From NCBI GenBank assembly GCA_029252805.1, contig JAQXAR010000005.1, forward strand, positions 1 through 57,057: DNA of 57,057 nt. Direction: 5' to 3'. Below, one piece after another: positions 26,923 through 36,915 of the stretch. A program made the position numbers and the translations under genes. The DNA comes from Rickettsiales bacterium. GTDB taxonomy: Bacteria; Pseudomonadota; Alphaproteobacteria; Rickettsiales; JALZUV01. Each line of letters begins with the position of its first letter. Position 1 is the first letter of the stretch. The notes under the pieces are model-generated. The model made no database searches. It was not told the origin of the DNA and saw only the letters and a program-made list of their open reading frames with translations.

Positions 26923-27759
26923 ATGTCAGATAAAGGTAAGTTTTTGGTGAGTTTTTGGGGAGTGCGTGGGTCCATCGCATGCCCAGGAGAAGATACGCTT
27001 AAATACGGGGGGAATACCTCCTGTGTAGAGGTGAATTGCGGCGATTTTAACCTGATTTTTGATGCGGGTACGGGCATGAAAAATTTAGGTGATAAGCTTT
27101 CCGGTAAAGAACTCAACTATGATATCTTCATGAGCCACACCCATATTGACCATGTGGTGGGGTTCCCTTTTTTCAAGCCGGCTTATTCTGCGAAGAGTCG
27201 TTTAAAAATGTGGGCGGGGCATTTAAAGCCACGTGGCCGTACGTTAAAAGGCGTGATGGAATCAATCATGGATACGCCGCTCTTTCCAATTGGAGTCGAT
27301 GTTTTGGAAGCAACGATCATCTGGACGGATTTTGAAGCCGGTGAAACCATTTTTCTGAGCAATGATGTAACGCTTGAAACTGCGCCGCTGAATCATACGG
27401 AAGGCGCAACGGGCTATCGTGTGAATTTCGATGGTAAAGCCGTTTGCTATGTGACCGATACGGAGCATACACCAGGCAAGCTAGACGAAAATATTTTAAA
27501 ATTGATCCAGGGTGCAGATCTCGTGATTTACGATTCCACCTATACGGATGAAGAATACCCAACCTACACAGGTTGGGGGCACTCGACCTGGCAAGAGGGA
27601 GTGCGCTTATGCGACGCTGCCAATGTGAAGCAATTAGCGGTGTTCCATCATGATCCAAGCCATACAGATGGATTTATGGATGGGGTCGCGCGCGAGCTTG
27701 AACAGATGCGTCCGGGTGGCGGTCTTGTAGCCCGTGAAGGTGTGACCCTAGAGATTTAA
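26923..27759 (+). CDS. MBL-fold metallo-hydrolase
   Basis: A 278-residue metallo-beta-lactamase-fold hydrolase. N-terminal WGVRGSIACPGEDTLKYGGNTSC is typical of the phosphodiesterase-like branch; the metal-binding motif is SHTHIDHVVGFPF, with later ligands in NHTEGATGYRV, CYVTDTEH and FHHDPSHTD. Substrate unknown; cyclic nucleotide or phosphonate-type substrates are seen in related proteins. A monocistronic unit before the cell-wall cluster. Confidence 0.88.
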   Translation: MSDKGKFLVSFWGVRGSIACPGEDTLKYGGNTSCVEVNCGDFNLIFDAGTGMKNLGDKLSGKELNYDIFMSHTHIDHVVGFPFFKPAYSAKSRLKMWAGHLKPRGRTLKGVMESIMDTPLFPIGVDVLEATIIWTDFEAGETIFLSNDVTLETAPLNHTEGATGYRVNFDGKAVCYVTDTEHTPGKLDENILKLIQGADLVIYDSTYTDEEYPTYTGWGHSTWQEGVRLCDAANVKQLAVFHHDPSHTDGFMDGVARELEQMRPGGGLVAREGVTLEI

Positions 27760-27775
27760 TTTTGCACCCGCTATC

Positions 27776-27813
27776 GCGACATACTGTCGCTCACATGGCA
27801 CGCCGCTTCGCGG
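27776..27813. other. Tandem hairpins upstream of murE
   Basis: The 135-base gap between the MBL gene and murE holds a perfect 6-bp hairpin (GCGACA, loop TAC, TGTCGC) and, 12 bases on, a 4-bp stem CCGC/GCGG around TTC, followed by GCTCGCTTGC and ACTCGCTTC repeats. No ORF or clear promoter was seen. It may be a terminator, an attenuator or a dispersed repeat. Confidence 0.4.
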
Positions 27814-27895
27814 GCTGATGGCTCGCTTGCCTACTGACTCGCTTCTTTTATGACTCATGCTTGCGTGTAGGTTACTAGTTGCATAAGCTCTTCTT

Positions 27896-29353
27896 ATGCC
27901 ATTATTATCTCAATTGCTTGAAGCTTTCCCGCGTGAATTAAATCGAATCGATAAAGGCCGTAAGGATCCCGAAATTACGGCACTTACCGCTGACTCGCGC
28001 AATGCTGAAGAAGGCTCGCTTTTTGCGGCGATTCGCGGGGTTGAACAAAATGGTGAAACGTATATCCCGCACGTGAAGAAAGCAAAAGCGGCAGCGGTGC
28101 TAACCTGTGATGATGTGGAGCCGCTCAAAGGCATCGCCCATGTGGTTGCGCAGAATGAGCGTCAGGTTTTGGCAAAGTTGGCGGCGCATTTCTATCCAAG
28201 CCCTGCGCTTAAAATAGTGGCGATTACCGGGACGAATGGCAAGACTTCAACGGCTGAATTCTTCCGTCAATTATTAGAAATTGAAGGCGTGAAGGCCGCG
28301 AGTATCGGCACCATGGGACTGGAGACGAATAGCATTAAGCGGTTGAATGTTCCGGTGCTTAATACCTCGCCTGAACCCATCCTGTTACATAAAACGTTGC
28401 AGTATTTAGAGAAAAAAGGCGCGCAAGCGGTTGCATTAGAGGCATCAAGCCACGGATTACATCAGCATCGTATGGATGGGGTCAATCCGGTAGCGGCGGC
28501 GTATACGAATCTATCGCGCGACCACCTAGATTATCATAAAACGGAGAAATCTTATTTCGAGGCAAAACAAAGACTCTTTGCCTATGTGCTACCGCGTGAA
28601 TCAACCGCAGTGCTCAATAAAGATGATCGCTATTTTGACGCGCTGAAGAAAATGTGCGAGTTGCGCAAACATAAAGTGGTGAGTTTTGGTTCAGATGATT
28701 CGGCCGATTTGTTTATTCGTCGAATTGATCGCACTCCGCACGGGATGGAAGTGCGTTTGAACCTCTATGGGCAGGCGGTCGAGGCTTCGTTGCCATTGAT
28801 CGGTGATTTTCAGGTGATGAATTTACTCGCGGCACTCGGACTTGCCGAAGCATGCGGGCATGATATGTTAGGGCTGACGCATGGTTTGCGTGAACTCAAA
28901 CCCGTGCGCGGGCGGATGGAGCAAGTGGCAACGGGCATTTATGTTGATTATGCGCATACGCCGGATGCGTTGGAAAAGGCACTCAATACCATGCGCGCGC
29001 ATTGCAAAGGCAGCTTAGGTGTTGTGATGGGCTGCGGCGGTGATCGTGATGCAGGTAAGCGTGTGCCGATGGGTCGTTTAGCGTCTGATCTCGCAGATTT
29101 CGCCTTCATTACCGATGATAATCCGCGTCACGAAGATGCCGCCGAAATTCGCAAGCAAGTGATGGCAGGTGCGCAAGGCAAGCATTGTAAAGAAGTGGCA
29201 GGTCGTCGAAATGCGATTGAGGCGGCGATGAATGAAATGAAGTTAGGTGATATGTTATTGGTGGCCGGTAAAGGCCATGAAACGTATCAAATTATCGGCG
29301 ATGAGAGGCATGATTTTGACGATGCCGCCATCGTGCGGGAATTGATAAAGTGA
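27896..29353 (+). CDS. murE: UDP-MurNAc-tripeptide ligase MurE
   Basis: Adds meso-diaminopimelate to UDP-MurNAc-dipeptide. The 485-residue protein has the ATP loop ITGTNGKTSTAEFF and the Asp-Asn-Pro-Arg motif (DDNPRHEDA) specific for diaminopimelate. DYAHTPDALEKAL marks the third domain. The ATG has no clear Shine-Dalgarno. This is the first gene of the visible cell-wall cluster; the upstream genes mraZ, mraW, ftsL and ftsI usual in this cluster are absent here. It overlaps murF by GTGA. Confidence 0.96.
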   Translation: MPLLSQLLEAFPRELNRIDKGRKDPEITALTADSRNAEEGSLFAAIRGVEQNGETYIPHVKKAKAAAVLTCDDVEPLKGIAHVVAQNERQVLAKLAAHFYPSPALKIVAITGTNGKTSTAEFFRQLLEIEGVKAASIGTMGLETNSIKRLNVPVLNTSPEPILLHKTLQYLEKKGAQAVALEASSHGLHQHRMDGVNPVAAAYTNLSRDHLDYHKTEKSYFEAKQRLFAYVLPRESTAVLNKDDRYFDALKKMCELRKHKVVSFGSDDSADLFIRRIDRTPHGMEVRLNLYGQAVEASLPLIGDFQVMNLLAALGLAEACGHDMLGLTHGLRELKPVRGRMEQVATGIYVDYAHTPDALEKALNTMRAHCKGSLGVVMGCGGDRDAGKRVPMGRLASDLADFAFITDDNPRHEDAAEIRKQVMAGAQGKHCKEVAGRRNAIEAAMNEMKLGDMLLVAGKGHETYQIIGDERHDFDDAAIVRELIK

Positions 29354-30699
29354 GCTTTTGGACGTCCGATAGAATTACCGAAGCGACAAACGGCAAGTTA
29401 ATCGGCAAAGCGTTTACGACGGGTGCCGTTAACACAGACACGCGAACGATCGGGAAGGGTGAGTTTTTTATCGCGCTTGCGGGCGAGAATTTCGATGGTC
29501 ATCAGTATTTAACGAAAGCCGCTGAGCGTGGTGCAGTGGCGGCGCTTGTATCCTATATTCCAGACGAGGTGCCGCAAGAGTTAGCGTTGGTAAAAGTCAG
29601 TAATACGCTCGAAGCTTTGCAAGAAATGGCGCGCTATCGTCGGGCGCATACGGAGACGAAAATTCTGGCTATTACGGGCAGTGTGGGTAAGACCTCGGCT
29701 AAAGAAATGCTCAAACTTGCTTTGTCCGAGTATGGCGAAACCTATGCGACGAGCGGCAATTATAATAACCATATTGGTCTGCCGATTACGCTGTGTAATA
29801 TGCCGGAAACGAACGATTATGCCATCCTTGAAATGGGGATGAACCACGCCGGTGAAATTTCATTTCTTTCGAAAATTGCAAAGCCTGAGGTTGCCTTAAT
29901 TACGAATGTTGAGGCGGTGCATCTAGAGTTTTTCGACTCGGTTGAAGCAATAGCCCATGCAAAAGCGGAAATCTTTGAGGGAATGGCAAAGGGCGTTGCA
30001 GTGTTACCTATTGATAATGTGTATTATCAAATTCTGAAATCAGCGGCAGCGCATTGTGAGGTTTTGAATTTCGGTGAAAGTGTGCAGAGCACTCTGCGTT
30101 TAGTATCGGCCGATGTGGAATATGAATATGCCAATCAACTTCGCAGTTTTAAACTTGCGACGCATGGGGCGCATTGGCCAAAGGCAGCGCTGGGTGTGTT
30201 GGCCTGTGTTGCAGCGCTAGGCTTGCCGTTAAAAAAAGCTGAGCATGCATTATCTTGCTATCAAGAGCAAAAAGGCCGTGGCGCGGTGGTTGAATTGCCG
30301 TGGTCGGGCGGAAAAATTACCCTGATGGATGATGCCTATAATGCCAGTCCTGTTTCGATGGCAGCAGCACTTGCGACCTTGGCGACATTAGGGCAGGGAC
30401 GAAAGTTGGCGATTCTAGGAGAGATGTTAGAGCTGGGAGAGACCTCCGCTCAATTGCATGCCTCTATGGCAGAACCGATCGCGCAGAACCGCATTGATGC
30501 GGTGGTTACGGTGGGGGCAGGCATGCAGCCATTGACTGATATTTTGCCGTCGCACGTTCATCTGGCGCATTTTGCCAATGCAGAAGATGCATCCGCGCGC
30601 ATAGAAACACTGGTCAAAGCAGGGGATGCTGTGTTATGCAAAGGGTCGCATGGAAGCGGAGTGCATCGCTTTGTCGGAGTACTGAAACAACAACAATAG
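29350..30699 (+). CDS. murF: UDP-MurNAc-pentapeptide ligase MurF
   Basis: Adds D-Ala-D-Ala to complete the pentapeptide precursor. The 449-residue protein has the ATP loop ITGSVGKTSAKEML, YNNHIGLPITL, EMGMNHAGEI and the C-terminal DDAYNASPVSMAAAL. The start is GTG, overlapping the murE stop by four bases, so translation is coupled. Confidence 0.95.
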   Translation: MSFWTSDRITEATNGKLIGKAFTTGAVNTDTRTIGKGEFFIALAGENFDGHQYLTKAAERGAVAALVSYIPDEVPQELALVKVSNTLEALQEMARYRRAHTETKILAITGSVGKTSAKEMLKLALSEYGETYATSGNYNNHIGLPITLCNMPETNDYAILEMGMNHAGEISFLSKIAKPEVALITNVEAVHLEFFDSVEAIAHAKAEIFEGMAKGVAVLPIDNVYYQILKSAAAHCEVLNFGESVQSTLRLVSADVEYEYANQLRSFKLATHGAHWPKAALGVLACVAALGLPLKKAEHALSCYQEQKGRGAVVELPWSGGKITLMDDAYNASPVSMAAALATLATLGQGRKLAILGEMLELGETSAQLHASMAEPIAQNRIDAVVTVGAGMQPLTDILPSHVHLAHFANAEDASARIETLVKAGDAVLCKGSHGSGVHRFVGVLKQQQ

Positions 30700-30712
30700 T
30701 AAGAGATTGTAA

Positions 30713-31801
30713 ATGCTCTATAATTTCCTCTTTCCACTCGCAGATCAATTTCCGCTATTTAACCTGTTTAAATATCTGACTTTTCGTAGCGGTGGCGCGG
30801 TTCTCACTGCATTGCTGATTAGTTTTATTTTGGGCCCGAAAATTATTCGTTGGTTGAAAAATAAGCAAACGCATGGCCAACCGATTCGCGAAGATGGACC
30901 GGAATCTCATTTGCTAACCAAGCAAGGTACGCCCACTATGGGCGGCGTGATGATCTTGCTGGCGGTGGGCCTCTCGACGATTCTTTGGGCTAATTTAGCG
31001 AACCCTTACGTGTGGATTACGTTATTTGTGACCATGGGTTACGGTACGATTGGTTTTATTGATGATTATATCAAACTGACGAAACGTCACCATGCCGGGC
31101 TGCCGGGGAAGGTGAAGTTACTGCTGCAATTTATCATTGGTGTTGCCGCCGTCTTATGGATTCAAAAAGTGTCCAATCCTGAGTTTTCGAGCCATTTAGC
31201 CTTCCCGTTTGTGAAAGACTTTATGCTGGATTTAGGCTGGTTTTATATCCTGTTCGCATCCGTGGTGATGGTGGGCGCAAGTAACGCAGTGAACTTAACC
31301 GATGGCTTAGATGGTCTCGCAATTGTACCGATTATGATTGCAGCAGGCTGTTTTGCGCTGATTGCTTATTTAATCGGAAATACCGTTTTCGCAGATTATT
31401 TGCAAATTACGCATGTTAAAGGTTCCGGGGAATTGGCTATTTTCTGCGCGGCATTGATTGGCGCAGGTTTAGGCTTCCTATGGTATAACGCGCCGCCAGC
31501 GATGGTGTTTATGGGCGATACAGGTAGCCTCGCTTTCGGGGGTGCGCTTGGCACGATTAGTGTGATTGTGAAGCATGAATTAGTCCTCGCTATCATAGGC
31601 GGATTATTCGTGATGGAGGCGGTTTCGGTCATCTTACAAGTGGCTTCGTTTAAGTTGACGGGTAAGCGTATTTTCCGCATGGCGCCGATCCATCATCACT
31701 TTGAGAAAAAGGGCTGGGCTGAGCCCACGATCGTGATTCGGTTTTGGATCATTGCCGTTATTCTGGCGCTCATTGGACTTAGCACGTTGAAGCTTCGTTA
31801 G
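30713..31801 (+). CDS. mraY: Phospho-MurNAc-pentapeptide transferase MraY
   Basis: Transfers phospho-MurNAc-pentapeptide to undecaprenyl phosphate to make lipid I. The 362-residue polytopic membrane protein has about ten helices. Signature motifs: [29 protein letters not shown] and HHHFEKKGW. The stop is immediately followed by the murD ATG. Confidence 0.96.
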   Translation: MLYNFLFPLADQFPLFNLFKYLTFRSGGAVLTALLISFILGPKIIRWLKNKQTHGQPIREDGPESHLLTKQGTPTMGGVMILLAVGLSTILWANLANPYVWITLFVTMGYGTIGFIDDYIKLTKRHHAGLPGKVKLLLQFIIGVAAVLWIQKVSNPEFSSHLAFPFVKDFMLDLGWFYILFASVVMVGASNAVNLTDGLDGLAIVPIMIAAGCFALIAYLIGNTVFADYLQITHVKGSGELAIFCAALIGAGLGFLWYNAPPAMVFMGDTGSLAFGGALGTISVIVKHELVLAIIGGLFVMEAVSVILQVASFKLTGKRIFRMAPIHHHFEKKGWAEPTIVIRFWIIAVILALIGLSTLKLR

Positions 31802-33193
31802 ATGATTTTGCTTCCCGCATATAAAGGCAAAAAAATTGCTGTGATGGGTCTGGGTATTTCTGGCCAAGCCACGGTGGCGAGCCTTTCTGCGAGTGGCGCC
31901 GAAGTTTATGCATGGGATGAAAGCGAAGCGAATCTGGCACTCTGTCAATCAGCGCATCGTGATGTGGTTTATGCTGACTATCGCAAATGGCCATGGAAGG
32001 AAATTGATGCTCTGGTGTTGAGTCCAGGGGTTCCGCTGCACTATCCGCAACCGCATCCGATTGTCGGTATTGCGATGGTTTATGGCTGTGAGATATTTGG
32101 TGATGTTGAGTTGCTAATGCAGGCACAGCCTGACGCTAAGTTTGTGGGCATCACCGGTACGAATGGAAAATCGACCGTGACGGCTTTAACGGCACACCTT
32201 TTGGAAAAAGTCGGCGCGAAGGTGCAAATGGGAGGCAATATTGGCAATGCGGCCCTGTCATTGGAGCCTCTAGGTAAGGGCGGCATTTATGTGATTGAGA
32301 TGTCTTCTTACCAAAATGATTTAATGATGCGCAGTACGTTTAATGTGGCGGTTTTATTGAATATTAGCCCAGACCATTTGGAGCGCCATGGTGGTATGGA
32401 GGGGTATGTTGCCGCGAAAAAACGCATCTTCGATGGGATGGGGGTGCAAGATACGGCCATTATTTCAGTCGATGATGCGCATTCAAAAGGGATATTGAAA
32501 GACCTTAGAGACGGTAAAAATCTCTATAGTTGGCAAAATATGAAACCGCAATTTGTTGAGTTGAAGCTGGATGAATCATCGGATCGAAAACTGCCGGTTG
32601 ATCTATCCGTTATTTCTACGTTGCAGGGTAAACACAATAAGCAAAATGCTCTAGCGGCAATCGCCATTTGTGAAGCGCTTGGTTATAAAGCGTCGAAGCT
32701 TGCATCGGGTTTGCGTAGCTTTAGCGGGTTGGCGCATCGCATGCAGCCTTTGGGTAAGAAAAATGACGTGAAATTTATCAATGATAGTAAAGCAACGAAT
32801 GCTGAGGCCGCCGCGCGTGCCTTGGATACCTATGATGATATTTACTGGATTTTGGGGGGGATTGCGAAAGAGGGCGGTATTGAATCTCTGACTGAATATT
32901 TTCCTAAAGTGACCAAAGCTTATGTGATTGGTGAAGCGGCAGATGAGTTTGCTGAACTACTTAAAGAACATAAGGTGCAATGCGTAAAATCTGCAACGTT
33001 GGATAAGGCAGTTGCGAGCGCGACTGAAGATGCAATGCAAGCCGAGCAGGGAGTTGTTTTGCTTTCGCCGGCCTGCTCCTCTTTTGATCAATTTCCCAAT
33101 TTTGAGAAACGGGGCGAGTATTTTGCCACACAGGTGACCCAAATTTTGAAAGGCAAAAATACAGATAGTGCCTCAAAGAGTGACGTTGCCTAA
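31802..33193 (+). CDS. murD: UDP-MurNAc-L-alanine D-glutamate ligase MurD
   Basis: Adds D-glutamate to UDP-MurNAc-Ala. The 463-residue protein has the N-terminal nucleotide fold AVMGLGISGQATVASL, the ATP loop GITGTNGKSTVTAL, GGNIGNAALSL and the late NDSKATNAEAAARAL motif. There is no gap after mraY. Confidence 0.95.
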   Translation: MILLPAYKGKKIAVMGLGISGQATVASLSASGAEVYAWDESEANLALCQSAHRDVVYADYRKWPWKEIDALVLSPGVPLHYPQPHPIVGIAMVYGCEIFGDVELLMQAQPDAKFVGITGTNGKSTVTALTAHLLEKVGAKVQMGGNIGNAALSLEPLGKGGIYVIEMSSYQNDLMMRSTFNVAVLLNISPDHLERHGGMEGYVAAKKRIFDGMGVQDTAIISVDDAHSKGILKDLRDGKNLYSWQNMKPQFVELKLDESSDRKLPVDLSVISTLQGKHNKQNALAAIAICEALGYKASKLASGLRSFSGLAHRMQPLGKKNDVKFINDSKATNAEAAARALDTYDDIYWILGGIAKEGGIESLTEYFPKVTKAYVIGEAADEFAELLKEHKVQCVKSATLDKAVASATEDAMQAEQGVVLLSPACSSFDQFPNFEKRGEYFATQVTQILKGKNTDSASKSDVA

Positions 33194-33244
33194 AAAAGGG
33201 CAGATGATTGTTAAGCATAATTATTGAATGGTGACGAGAGTTTT

Positions 33245-34363
33245 ATGGCGACTGTAAGGCGCATAAATCATCCATTAGGCCGTTGGTGGTGGACTATCGA
33301 TCGCACATTAGTGGCGGCGTTGTTTCTATTGATGGCGATTGGTGCGGTTTTAGTGACTGCCTCTAGCCCGCCTGTTGCGGAGCGTATCAATCTGGATTCT
33401 TTTTATTTCGTCAAACGTCAGCAGATTTATTTGACTCTAGCCTTTGTTATTATGATGGGGCTTTCGGCGCTTTCGTCCAAAACAATTCGACGCATTAGTA
33501 TGATCGGCCTGACGGGGAGTCTCCTGCTATTGGTAGTACTTCCCTTCGTAGGCACCGAAATTAAAGGCGCGACGCGGTGGATTAATTTCTTTGGCGCCTC
33601 ATTGCAGCCATCGGAGTTTGTAAAACCTTTCTTTGCGGTGGTTACGGCTTGGATCTTTACGGTGCAGCAAAAGCAGCAAAATTTCCCCGCCTTTAGGTTT
33701 TCACTGATGCTCTATTTACTCTTTGCTGCATTACTTATCGCGCAGCCCGATTTCGGAATGACGGTGACGCTCTCGGTTATTTGGGGCGTGCAGATATTTC
33801 TTGCGGGCTTGCCGCTTATTTGGGTGGTTGGATTGTTAGGGTTAGGCATTTTAGGCGGCATTGCAGCCTATCAACTTTTACCCCATGTAACGGCTAGGAT
33901 TGATCGTTTCCTGGATCCGACAACGGGCGATAATTTTCAGGTAGAGAAGTCATTAGAGGCGTTTCAAAATGGCGGACTGCTTGGGCGTGGGCCGGGTGAA
34001 GGGGAGGTGAAAATTCATCTTCCCGATTCGCATACGGATTTCATTTTTGCCGTCGCCGCTGAAGAGTTCGGCGTGATCTTTTGCTTATTGATTGCAGGGT
34101 TATTCCTGTTTGTGGTGATCAAAGCGGTCTTGCGCCTATGGGATGAGCAGGACACGTTTGTGATTATCGCAGTGGCAGGCTTACTGACTCAATTTGCCAT
34201 GCAGGCACTTATTAATATGGGGGTATCGGTGCAGATGTTTCCCGCCAAAGGTATGACCTTACCCTTCCTGAGTTATGGGGGGTCCTCAGCAATTTCGATG
34301 GCGCTTTGCATGGGAATGGTGCTGGCACTTACACGCAAACGTATTGGTGGGCGATTATCATGA
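33245..34363 (+). CDS. ftsW: Lipid II polymerase FtsW (SEDS family)
   Basis: Septal peptidoglycan glycosyltransferase. The ATG at 33245 is preferred over the in-frame TTG at 33224 and sits just after a GACGAGAG stretch. About ten transmembrane helices; SEDS motifs GASLQPSEFVKP, the DSHTDFIFAV extracytoplasmic loop and the terminal FLSYGGSSAISMAL are present. Four bases overlap murG (ATGA). Its partner transpeptidase ftsI is not in the window. Confidence 0.93.
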   Translation: MATVRRINHPLGRWWWTIDRTLVAALFLLMAIGAVLVTASSPPVAERINLDSFYFVKRQQIYLTLAFVIMMGLSALSSKTIRRISMIGLTGSLLLLVVLPFVGTEIKGATRWINFFGASLQPSEFVKPFFAVVTAWIFTVQQKQQNFPAFRFSLMLYLLFAALLIAQPDFGMTVTLSVIWGVQIFLAGLPLIWVVGLLGLGILGGIAAYQLLPHVTARIDRFLDPTTGDNFQVEKSLEAFQNGGLLGRGPGEGEVKIHLPDSHTDFIFAVAAEEFGVIFCLLIAGLFLFVVIKAVLRLWDEQDTFVIIAVAGLLTQFAMQALINMGVSVQMFPAKGMTLPFLSYGGSSAISMALCMGMVLALTRKRIGGRLS

Positions 34364-35457
34364 GTCAGACGATCTTACTTTCTGCAGGAGGCACAGGCGG
34401 CCATCTATTTCCAGCGATTGCTTTGGCGCAAGAGTTGTACAATCGTGGGCATAAACCCGTGTTGGCGACGGATTCTCGCACGGCAAATTATGATTTTCCG
34501 GAGTGGCTAGAGGTGCATGTGCTGGCGGCGAAAAGCCCGGCCGGTGGGCTGACTCAAAAAGTAAATGGCGTGTTAGGTTTGCTGAAATCTTGTGTGCAAG
34601 TTTGGGGTGTCATGCGTAAGATAAAGCCAGACACAGTCGTGGGTTTTGGTGGTTACCCGTCTTTCCCGGCAGTTGCGGTGGCCATGGCGCGCGGCACGCC
34701 CCTCGTTTTACATGAGCAAAACCGTTATTTAGGTAAAGCGAATCGCATGGCGGCAAACCGTGCTAAAGTGATCGCTCTTTCATTTCCGCAGACGCAAGGC
34801 ATTCGCGAAGAAGATAAAGATAAGTGTCTTGAGATCGGAAACCCCACGCGCCCAGAGATTTTGGCGTTACGAGATATTCCTTATAATGCTCCACAGATTG
34901 GTGCGTTGGAGCTATTAATCTTTGCGGGAAGTCAGGGGGCAACCCTGTTTAGTGAAGTCGTGCCCGCCGCAATCGGTCTATTACCAACAGAGATTCGCTC
35001 GCGCTTACGCATTACCCAGCAATGCCGCGCAGAGGATGTGGCGCGTGTGACAGCTGAATATGGAGATTATGGTATTCAGGCCGAGATCAGCCCTTTCTTC
35101 GAGGATATGGCCGAACGTTTGAAGAAAGCCCATTTGGTGGTGAGCCGTTCTGGGGCCTCGACCGTCACGGAAATGATGGTGGCGGGGCGTCCAGCGATTT
35201 ATGTGCCCTTGGCGCTCGCGGCGGATAATCATCAATATTTGAATGCAGAGTATTTGGAAAAGAATAATGCCGGTTGGTTGCTGCCTTCTTCGCAATTTGA
35301 AGCGGAAGCGTTAGCCGCCCGTTTAGAATATTGCCTGAGCTATCCAGAAATACTGGAAAAGACCGCAAAAGCGGCTTATGATCTCGCGAAAGTCAATGCA
35401 GCCAGCGCCTTAGCCGAAGCTGCCTTGAACGTGAATAAGAAATTTAGAGTGATGTAA
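34360..35457 (+). CDS. murG: MurG, lipid II-forming GlcNAc transferase
   Basis: Adds GlcNAc to lipid I, giving lipid II. The ATG at 34360 overlaps the ftsW stop (ATGA) and precedes the N-terminal glycosyltransferase motif SAGGTGGHLFPAIALA. A longer frame start at 34306 lies inside ftsW and is rejected. VVGFGGYPSFPAV, HEQN and VVSRSGASTVTEM are typical of family GT28. About 365 residues. Confidence 0.95.
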   Translation: MSQTILLSAGGTGGHLFPAIALAQELYNRGHKPVLATDSRTANYDFPEWLEVHVLAAKSPAGGLTQKVNGVLGLLKSCVQVWGVMRKIKPDTVVGFGGYPSFPAVAVAMARGTPLVLHEQNRYLGKANRMAANRAKVIALSFPQTQGIREEDKDKCLEIGNPTRPEILALRDIPYNAPQIGALELLIFAGSQGATLFSEVVPAAIGLLPTEIRSRLRITQQCRAEDVARVTAEYGDYGIQAEISPFFEDMAERLKKAHLVVSRSGASTVTEMMVAGRPAIYVPLALAADNHQYLNAEYLEKNNAGWLLPSSQFEAEALAARLEYCLSYPEILEKTAKAAYDLAKVNAASALAEAALNVNKKFRVM

Positions 35458-35466
35458 TCCCAGAGA

Positions 35467-36909
35467 ATGTCTAGTCCTATGAACGCAATGAAAATCCTTC
35501 CTTTATCCCACACCATGTCTTTGGAAGTGGGGATTATCCATTTTATCGGTATCGGTGGTATCGGCATGAGCGGCATTGCCGAAGTGCTGCATAACCAAGG
35601 CTATAAGGTGCAGGGGTCTGATCTTTCTGACTCAGCGAATGTGGAGCGTTTGCGCAGCAAAGGGATTGAGGTCTTTATCGGTCAGAAGGCTGAGAATATT
35701 GAAAACGCGGATGTGATCGTAAAATCCACGGCGGTAAAGGAAGATAATCCAGAAATTATTGCCGCACGTGAAATGCGTATCCCGGTTGTGCGTCGTTCGG
35801 AAATGCTGGCCGAAGTGATGCGTCTGAAAATGTGTGTCGCTATTGCAGGCACGCATGGCAAAACTACGACGACGTCAATCACGGCGACCTTGTTGGAGGC
35901 GGGTGGCTTGGAGCCAACGGTTATTAATGGCGGTATCATCAATGCTTACGGCACCAATGCGAAAGTAGGCAAGGGCGAATGGATGGTGGTTGAGGCCGAT
36001 GAGTCTGATGGAACCTTCACACGCCTGCCAATTTCGGTCGGCATCATCACGAATATTGATCCTGAGCATCTTGATTACTATGGTGATTTTGAAACGCTTA
36101 AGGGCGCCTTCGCGCAGTTCTTAGATAATCTCCCATTTTACGGATTTGCGGCACTTTGTGTGGATCACCCTGAAGTGCAAAAGCTAGCGGCATCCGTGCG
36201 TGACCGTCGTATTATCACCTACGGAACGAGCCCGCAGGCGGACATCCGTGCGGATAATATTCGTGGCAATGTGCACGGGCAGACATTCGATCTCTACATG
36301 AATAAGTCGAGCGAAGAAGACGAGCAGGTGTGGCATGGTATGCACCTTCCGATGCATGGAAAACATAACCTCCTGAATGCGATGGCATCGATTGCGGTGG
36401 CGGAAGATCTCGGTATGCCAATGCTGGAAATTAAAGACGCTCTGGCCGGCTTTGCGGGAGTGAAGCGTCGTTTCACTTTTGTGGATGAGATTGATGGCGT
36501 GCGCATCATTGATGATTATGCACATCACCCGGTGGAGATTGCCGCGACGTTAAGTTCCGCGCGTCAGGCCGTATCGGAAAATGGTGGACGGGTGATTACC
36601 GTCGTGCAGCCGCACCGTTACACGCGTGTAGAAAGCCTGTTTGAGGAGTTTTGCACTTGCTTTAACGATGCTGATACCGTGTTTGTGACGCCGATTTTTG
36701 AGGCCGGCGAACAGCCGATTGAAGGCATTAGCAGAGAAAGTTTGGTCGATGGCATTCGTGCAGCGGGACATCGCAATGTCATGCCGGTTGATGCGCCAGA
36801 AAAGCTAGCCGAAACGATTAAAGCACATACGCAGCCTAATGATATTGTCGTGTGCATGGGCGCAGGCAGTATTAGCCTTTGGGCGAATAAATTACCCGAA
36901 GAAATGTAA
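35467..36909 (+). CDS. murC: UDP-MurNAc-L-alanine ligase MurC
   Basis: Adds the first residue of the peptide stem. The 480-residue protein has the N-terminal [20 protein letters not shown] loop [24 protein letters not shown] and the third-domain [13 protein letters not shown]. It follows murG by nine bases. The first ATG is used; two further in-frame Met codons lie within eight codons, so the exact start is uncertain. Confidence 0.95.
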   Translation: MSSPMNAMKILPLSHTMSLEVGIIHFIGIGGIGMSGIAEVLHNQGYKVQGSDLSDSANVERLRSKGIEVFIGQKAENIENADVIVKSTAVKEDNPEIIAAREMRIPVVRRSEMLAEVMRLKMCVAIAGTHGKTTTTSITATLLEAGGLEPTVINGGIINAYGTNAKVGKGEWMVVEADESDGTFTRLPISVGIITNIDPEHLDYYGDFETLKGAFAQFLDNLPFYGFAALCVDHPEVQKLAASVRDRRIITYGTSPQADIRADNIRGNVHGQTFDLYMNKSSEEDEQVWHGMHLPMHGKHNLLNAMASIAVAEDLGMPMLEIKDALAGFAGVKRRFTFVDEIDGVRIIDDYAHHPVEIAATLSSARQAVSENGGRVITVVQPHRYTRVESLFEEFCTCFNDADTVFVTPIFEAGEQPIEGISRESLVDGIRAAGHRNVMPVDAPEKLAETIKAHTQPNDIVVCMGAGSISLWANKLPEEM

Positions 36910-36915
36910 TCTCGG

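Noticed and set aside
33224-34363. FtsW start at the TTG at 33224
   Set aside because: An ATG at 33245 lies close behind a purine-rich stretch and starts a normal FtsW; the TTG adds only seven unsupported residues.
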